Shown here in pieces: positions 15,625-19,526 of a stretch of 19,526 nucleotides of DNA; the first letter of the stretch is position 1, and each line of letters begins with the position of its first letter. This stretch comes from Acidimicrobiaceae bacterium (GTDB taxonomy: Bacteria > Actinomycetota > Acidimicrobiia > Acidimicrobiales > Ilumatobacteraceae), in the NCBI GenBank assembly GCA_947490975.1, contig CANLHV010000009.1, positions 1 to 19,526 of the forward strand. Direction: 5' to 3'. Position numbers and translations under genes: made by a program. Below the pieces are notes generated by a model. That model was not told the DNA's origin. It did no database searches and saw nothing but the letters and a program-made list of their open reading frames with translations.

Positions 15625-16458
15625 ATGAGCACCACCGCAAATGCAGTTTCGACAACTTTGTCGACGCACGACATGCACTCGACAACGATGCGCAGTTCGT
15701 GGCAACTTGTAAAACGCAGCCTGATCAACACTCGTCGTCTGCCGTCTGCGTTCTTTCCGACACTCGCAATGCCTATTTTTAATATGATTTCATTCTCTGG
15801 CACTTTTTTTGCCCTGACAAGACTTCCTGGCTTTCCAACAGATCGGTCAGTCAATTGGTTCATGCCGCTCGGTTTGGCGATGGGTGCCGCATTCAGCGGT
15901 GTTGGTCTCGGGTTTTCACTTATCCGTGATCTTGAGAATGGTTTTTACGATCGCTTGCGCATGTCACCCACATCACGCACATCGCTAATCGTCGGACCAA
16001 TTCTCGCAACATGGATTCGTGTCACACTCGTGACGCTAATAGTTTTCGGCGTCGGCACACTTCTTGGCGCACGACCAACAGCCGGCGTACTGAGTTATCT
16101 GTGCTCATGGATCGCAGCAATCGGTATCTCGACAATCGGTGCCGGTTGGGGTCTGGGTCTTGCGTTTCGATTTCAAGATATGCGCGGCGCAGCGATCATG
16201 CAGATGTCAATTTTCTTGACGATGTTTTTGTCGACCGCACAAGTGCCGCTATATGTAATGACCGGTTGGTTGCACACTGTCGCACGCATCAACCCGATCA
16301 CAAATATTTTTCGCCTGTCACGATCGGGCTGGGTCAACGCAACCGACCCCGGGTATATGAGTTGGTCGAACAGTTACGGCGGCTTGATTGCCATCGCCGC
16401 ACTAAGCGCTTTAACGGTGATTTTCGCCTTACGCAGCCTGCAAAAGATAGATAATTAA
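15625..16458 (+). CDS. ABC-2 type transporter permease 2
   Basis: A 277-residue multi-spanning membrane protein homologous in layout to permease 1. It has a hydrophilic N-terminus of about 40 residues, PSAFFPTLAMPIFNMISFSG leading into the first membrane segments, then DLENGFYDRLRMSPTSR (about 103-119), and GWLHTVARINPITNIFRLSR near the end, matching the ABC-2 pattern before the last transmembrane helix. The start codon lies three bases after the permease 1 stop. With two distinct half-permeases and one ATPase, the exporter looks complete. What it moves, and whether it relates to the flanking molybdenum hydroxylases, is inference from position only. Confidence 0.91.
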   Translation: MSTTANAVSTTLSTHDMHSTTMRSSWQLVKRSLINTRRLPSAFFPTLAMPIFNMISFSGTFFALTRLPGFPTDRSVNWFMPLGLAMGAAFSGVGLGFSLIRDLENGFYDRLRMSPTSRTSLIVGPILATWIRVTLVTLIVFGVGTLLGARPTAGVLSYLCSWIAAIGISTIGAGWGLGLAFRFQDMRGAAIMQMSIFLTMFLSTAQVPLYVMTGWLHTVARINPITNIFRLSRSGWVNATDPGYMSWSNSYGGLIAIAALSALTVIFALRSLQKIDN

Positions 16459-16474
16459 CCCAATTTGTGCGGTC

Positions 16475-16521
16475 GTGCCCTTCGGGGGCATGATTGCCTA
16501 CAGGGGTAAGCGTTCGGCAAT
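16475..16521 (+). promoter_or_regulatory. Two consecutive stem-loops in the coxS leader
   Basis: In the 91-bp gap before coxS, GTGCCC (16475-16480) pairs with GGGCAT (16486-16491) around TTCGG (six pairs, one G-T). Immediately after, ATTGCC (16493-16498) pairs perfectly with GGCAAT (16516-16521) around a 17-nt loop. No T-run follows either stem, so an intrinsic terminator for the ABC operon is unlikely. It may be a structured leader controlling coxSLM or an RNA processing site. It does not resemble the much longer Moco riboswitch. Function is unproven. Confidence 0.4.
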
Positions 16522-16549
16522 GGCGCCGAACCAGATATGGGGGTTGAAG

Positions 16550-17008
16550 ATGAAAGTTTCAATCACGGTTAACGGCAAAGAACATCATGGCGATGTTGAG
16601 CCAAGAACTTTGCTGGTGCATTACATCCGCGAAGTGATTGGCCTAACCGGCACAAATGTCGGTTGCGACACATCGAGTTGTGGTGCTTGCACGATTCACA
16701 TGAACGGTGAAGCAGTAAAGAGTTGCACAATTTTGGCAGTGCAAGCAGATGGTGCGAGCGTGACCACGATCGAAGGCTTGGCACGCGATGGCGTGATGCA
16801 TCCGATGCAAACAGCATTCATGGAGAATCACGGTCTGCAATGCGGCTACTGCACACCTGGCATGGTGATGGCGGCAATCGGTTTGTTGAACGAAAACCCA
16901 AAGCCAACTGAAGAAGAGGTCCGCATGGGTCTTGAAGGCAACTTGTGTCGTTGCACTGGCTATCACAACATCGTCAAGTCGGTACTCGCCGCCGCGAGCG
17001 CAAAGTAA
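16550..17008 (+). CDS. coxS: CoxS-like [2Fe-2S] small subunit of molybdenum hydroxylase
   Basis: A 152-residue iron-sulfur subunit that carries electrons from the Mo centre to FAD. The N-terminal plant-ferredoxin-type cluster uses Cys39, Cys44, Cys47 and Cys59 (GCDTSSCGACTIH, then SC). The C-terminal helical cluster uses Cys98, Cys101, Cys133 and Cys135 (LQCGYCTPGMVMA and GNLCRCTGYHNIV). All eight ligands are present and the length is normal. ATG 16550 is preferred over upstream in-frame starts because MKVSITVNGK is the family N-terminus and GGGGG (16539-16543) gives a Shine-Dalgarno sequence. It begins a coxS-coxL-coxM unit, the order usual for form II enzymes, with nine bases to the next gene. 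Confidence 0.95.
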   Translation: MKVSITVNGKEHHGDVEPRTLLVHYIREVIGLTGTNVGCDTSSCGACTIHMNGEAVKSCTILAVQADGASVTTIEGLARDGVMHPMQTAFMENHGLQCGYCTPGMVMAAIGLLNENPKPTEEEVRMGLEGNLCRCTGYHNIVKSVLAAASAK

Positions 17009-17017
17009 GAGGGCGCC

Positions 17018-19411
17018 ATGACTATCACCGAGAACAAACCAACCAACATCATCGGCACACGGTTGTTGCGCCGTGAAGACCCGCCACTATTAACTGGCGA
17101 AGCGAAATTCACAAATGATTTGAATATTCCAGGTGCTTTGCATTTGTCAGTTCTGCGATCACCTTATGCACACGCAAAAATTAAATCAATCAATGTTTCG
17201 GCTGCACTAAAAATCGCTGGCGTTGTTGCCGTGTACACAGGCAAAGATCTGCAATCAGCGTGGGCGGCGCCAATGCCGTGCGCATGGCCTGTTACTCCAG
17301 ACATGAAGAATCCGCCGCACTTTCCGCTTGCGATTGACAAAGTTAACTATGTCGGCGACGGCGTTGTTGCAGTGCTGGCAACAAATGAAACTGCCTCGCG
17401 CGACGCACTTGATGCAATCGATGTCGAGTACGAGCCGCTGCAAGCAGTTGTCGATCTCGAAGATGCACTAAGCGACAAGAACGTTATTCACAAAGACCTC
17501 GGCACTAACAAGAGCTACACGTGGCCACTTCTTGTTGAAGAGACACCTGGTTGTGTTGAAGAAGCGTTCAAGAAAGCCAAATACAAAATTAAAGAGCGCT
17601 ACGTTCAGCAGCGCTTGATACCAATGGCGATGGAGCCTCGCGCAATCGCCGCAGTGCCACAGCCATTTGGCGGAGACATCACCCTTTATTCATCAACTCA
17701 GATTCCACACATTTTGAAGGTGATGACTGCACTCACACTCGGCATACCCGAGCAACAAGTGCGAGTTGTCGCGCCAAGCGTGGGTGGCGGTTTCGGTTCA
17801 AAACTTGATGTTTACGCCGAAGAACTTTTGTGCATGGCACTCGCCCGCAAACACAGCACACCTGTGCGCTGGGTCGAAGAACGTACTGAAAATACACAGG
17901 CGACAATTCAAGGTCGCGGACAAATTCAGCATGTCGAACTAGCCGCAGATGAGAACGGCAAGATCACTGCGGTTCGAGTGCGAATAATCGGTGACATGGG
18001 TGCATACCTACAACTCGTCACACCTGGCGTGCCTTTGCTGGGTGCGTTTTTGTATGCAGGTGTCTATGACATTCCGAAGGCGTACGACTTCAGTTGCACT
18101 TCGGTGTTTACCAACTTGACGCCGACAGATGCATATCGCGGCGCTGGTCGACCTGAAGCAACTTACGCAATCGAAATGGCGATTGAAGCACTCGCCCGAG
18201 AGATGAAAATCGATTCGTTCGAACTGCGCAAGCGCAACTACATCAAAAAAGAGCAGTTTCCGTATACGGCATTTAGCGGTCTGACATACGACTCGGGCGA
18301 CCACCTATTGGCTGCAGAAAAAGCCGCCACGATGACCGATCTCGCCAGCGTGCGTGCACAACAGAAAAAACAAAACGTGCCTGGTGCGACGAAACTTCTC
18401 GGCGTCGGCATGAGTTCGTATTTCGAAATGTGCGGTCTCGCACCGTCGCGTGTGTTGGCATCGCTCAACTACAGCGCTGGTGGTTGGGAAGCTGCAACAG
18501 TTCGCGTGTTGCCGACCAACAAAGTGCAGGTCATCACCGGCACTTCGCCACACGGTCAAGGACACGAAACTTCGTGGGCGATGATCGCCTCAGAAAAACT
18601 CGGTGTCGCACCTGAAGACGTCGATGTCTTGCACAGCGACACAGCAATCTCGGCGCTTGGTCTTGACACTTATGGCTCGCGAAGTTTGCCGGTCGGCGGT
18701 GTTGCGATTGCGCTCGCTTGCGACAAGGTGATCGAGAAAGCAAAACTGATAGCCGCTCATCAACTTGAGTGTGCAGCTGAAGACTTGCAGTTTGTTGGCG
18801 GCACATTCAGCGTCAAGGGCTCGCCCGATCGCGCTTTGCCGCTCGCAGCAATTGCGTTCGGTGCGTTCACCGCACACAATCTGCCCGACGGCTGCGAACC
18901 AAACCTTGAAGCGCAAGTTTCATATGACCCACCAAACTTCTCGTGGCCATTTGGCACGCACATGTGCGTCGTTGAAGTCGACACCGAAACGGGTGCGGTG
19001 AAGATTTTGAAATACATCGCGGTCGATGACTGCGGCAATCAGATAAATCCGCTGATTGTCGAAGGCCAAGTACACGGTGGTGTGGTGCAAGGCATCGCCC
19101 AGGCATTATTCGAAGAAGCCGTCTACGACAGCGACGGCAACTTGAAGTCATCTAATCTTTCCGAGTATCTGGTGCCAGCGGCAAGCGATGTACCGGCGAT
19201 TACAACCGGTCACACGATCACGCCGTCGCCAACAAATCAACTCGGCGTTAAAGGCGTCGGTGAAGCAGGCACGATCGGTGCGGCCCCAACAGTTATGACA
19301 GCGATCATTGATGCGCTGTCAAGCCTGGGTGTCACATCGATGGCAATGCCTGCGTCGCCACAAACAGTATGGAAAACAATTCAAGAAGCAACTCGTGGAG
19401 GTAAAAAATGA
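17018..19411 (+). CDS. CoxL-like (form II) molybdenum hydroxylase large subunit 2
   Basis: A 797-residue Mo/molybdopterin catalytic subunit, near the usual length for the family. Motifs: GTRLLRREDPPLLTGEAKF at the start, VGGGFGSK (255-262), active-site AYRGAGR (372-378), TGTSPHGQGHETSWAMI with the conserved Glu517, and GVKGVGEAGTIG with the probable catalytic Glu749. The AYRGAGR loop puts it in form II, so it may oxidise an unknown aldehyde, heterocycle or other hydroxylatable substrate rather than CO. GAGGG (17009-17013) precedes the ATG. Its TGA overlaps the coxM ATG (ATGA). It is a paralogue of the large subunit at 11473, with a longer segment around residues 625-655 and several short blocks of identical DNA. 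Confidence 0.94.
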   Translation: MTITENKPTNIIGTRLLRREDPPLLTGEAKFTNDLNIPGALHLSVLRSPYAHAKIKSINVSAALKIAGVVAVYTGKDLQSAWAAPMPCAWPVTPDMKNPPHFPLAIDKVNYVGDGVVAVLATNETASRDALDAIDVEYEPLQAVVDLEDALSDKNVIHKDLGTNKSYTWPLLVEETPGCVEEAFKKAKYKIKERYVQQRLIPMAMEPRAIAAVPQPFGGDITLYSSTQIPHILKVMTALTLGIPEQQVRVVAPSVGGGFGSKLDVYAEELLCMALARKHSTPVRWVEERTENTQATIQGRGQIQHVELAADENGKITAVRVRIIGDMGAYLQLVTPGVPLLGAFLYAGVYDIPKAYDFSCTSVFTNLTPTDAYRGAGRPEATYAIEMAIEALAREMKIDSFELRKRNYIKKEQFPYTAFSGLTYDSGDHLLAAEKAATMTDLASVRAQQKKQNVPGATKLLGVGMSSYFEMCGLAPSRVLASLNYSAGGWEAATVRVLPTNKVQVITGTSPHGQGHETSWAMIASEKLGVAPEDVDVLHSDTAISALGLDTYGSRSLPVGGVAIALACDKVIEKAKLIAAHQLECAAEDLQFVGGTFSVKGSPDRALPLAAIAFGAFTAHNLPDGCEPNLEAQVSYDPPNFSWPFGTHMCVVEVDTETGAVKILKYIAVDDCGNQINPLIVEGQVHGGVVQGIAQALFEEAVYDSDGNLKSSNLSEYLVPAASDVPAITTGHTITPSPTNQLGVKGVGEAGTIGAAPTVMTAIIDALSSLGVTSMAMPASPQTVWKTIQEATRGGKK

Positions 19412-19526
19412 TTCCTGCAGCATTTGATTACAAGCGGGCATCGTCTGCCGCCGAAGCAATCTCACTTGTCAGTCAATATGGCAGTGACGCCAAGTTTCTT
19501 GCAGGTGGCCACAGTTTGTTGCCACT
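19408..19526 (+). CDS. coxM: CoxM-like FAD-binding medium subunit, partial
   Basis: Thirty-nine codons are present before the window ends. The N-terminus MIPAAFDYKRASSAAEAISL and the FAD-binding motif LAGGHSLLP (about 31-39) are characteristic of the medium subunit of CO-dehydrogenase/xanthine-dehydrogenase-type enzymes, which passes electrons from the [2Fe-2S] clusters via FAD to the acceptor. GGAGG (19397-19401) is a strong Shine-Dalgarno sequence six bases before the ATG, which overlaps the large-subunit stop. The full protein would be about 280-290 residues. It completes the S-L-M triad with the two genes upstream. Confidence 0.9.
   Translation, partial: MIPAAFDYKRASSAAEAISLVSQYGSDAKFLAGGHSLLP

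Noticed and set aside
16475..16521. Molybdenum cofactor riboswitch upstream of coxS
   Set aside because: Known Moco riboswitch motifs are far longer and more complex than the two short hairpins that fit in this 91-bp gap.
16475..16549. 25-codon N-terminal extension of coxS
   Set aside because: The extension covers the hairpin region and has no family counterpart; ATG 16550 has a Shine-Dalgarno sequence and the standard MKVSITVNGK start.
11473..19411. Calling the coxL-like genes true (form I) carbon monoxide dehydrogenase subunits
   Set aside because: Both active-site loops read AYRGAGR. Form I enzymes proven to oxidise CO carry AYxCSFR, and their genes run M-S-L rather than S-L-M.
1..19526. 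CRISPR arrays, insertion sequences, integrases, toxin-antitoxin pairs
   Set aside because: No regularly spaced direct repeats, terminal inverted repeats, transposase or integrase motifs, or small paired toxin-like frames were seen on either strand.

Overview
The window looks like a chromosomal segment of an actinobacterium of moderate GC content, plausibly in or near the Acidimicrobiia (aquatic Ilumatobacter-like lineages). This placement is inferred from gene content and style, not from a database match. The main signs are a very short, extremely basic bS22-like (AURKAIP1/COX24-type) ribosomal protein, many GTG starts, several genes with a -10 hexamer 12-14 nt before the start codon and no Shine-Dalgarno sequence (leaderless style), and the run glmU-prs-rplY-pth-mfd-ppiC-mazG-eno-divIC.

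Positions 1-11423 are housekeeping. A bS22-like gene runs off the left edge on the minus strand, and a divergent promoter drives tRNA-Gln(UUG). All other genes are on the plus strand: glmU (UDP-GlcNAc synthesis), prs (PRPP synthesis, ending in a hairpin plus T-run), rplY/ctc (L25) tightly coupled to pth (peptidyl-tRNA hydrolase), mfd (transcription-repair coupling), a parvulin-type lipoprotein foldase, a methylase-MazG-MazG nucleotide-sanitising fusion, eno (enolase) and a DivIC/FtsB-like division protein. The notable anomaly is GlmU. It stops at about 355 residues, just after the start of its left-handed beta-helix, so the whole glucosamine-1-phosphate acetyltransferase active site is missing.

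Positions 11473-19526 are an accessory metabolic block. An aerobic-CO-dehydrogenase-like (form II) molybdenum hydroxylase large subunit (coxL-like 1) comes first, then a complete ABC-2 type exporter (ATPase plus two permeases in overlapping or abutting frames), then coxS-coxL-coxM in the order typical of form II enzymes, with coxM cut by the right edge. Both large subunits carry AYRGAGR rather than the form I CO-dehydrogenase loop AYxCSFR, so neither should be called a CO dehydrogenase with confidence. The layout suggests one FeS/FAD module (CoxS and CoxM) that could serve two alternative catalytic subunits, with an exporter interleaved. The substrate is unknown.

No CRISPR array, insertion sequence, phage gene or integrase was seen, and no gene-free stretch exceeds 300 bases.
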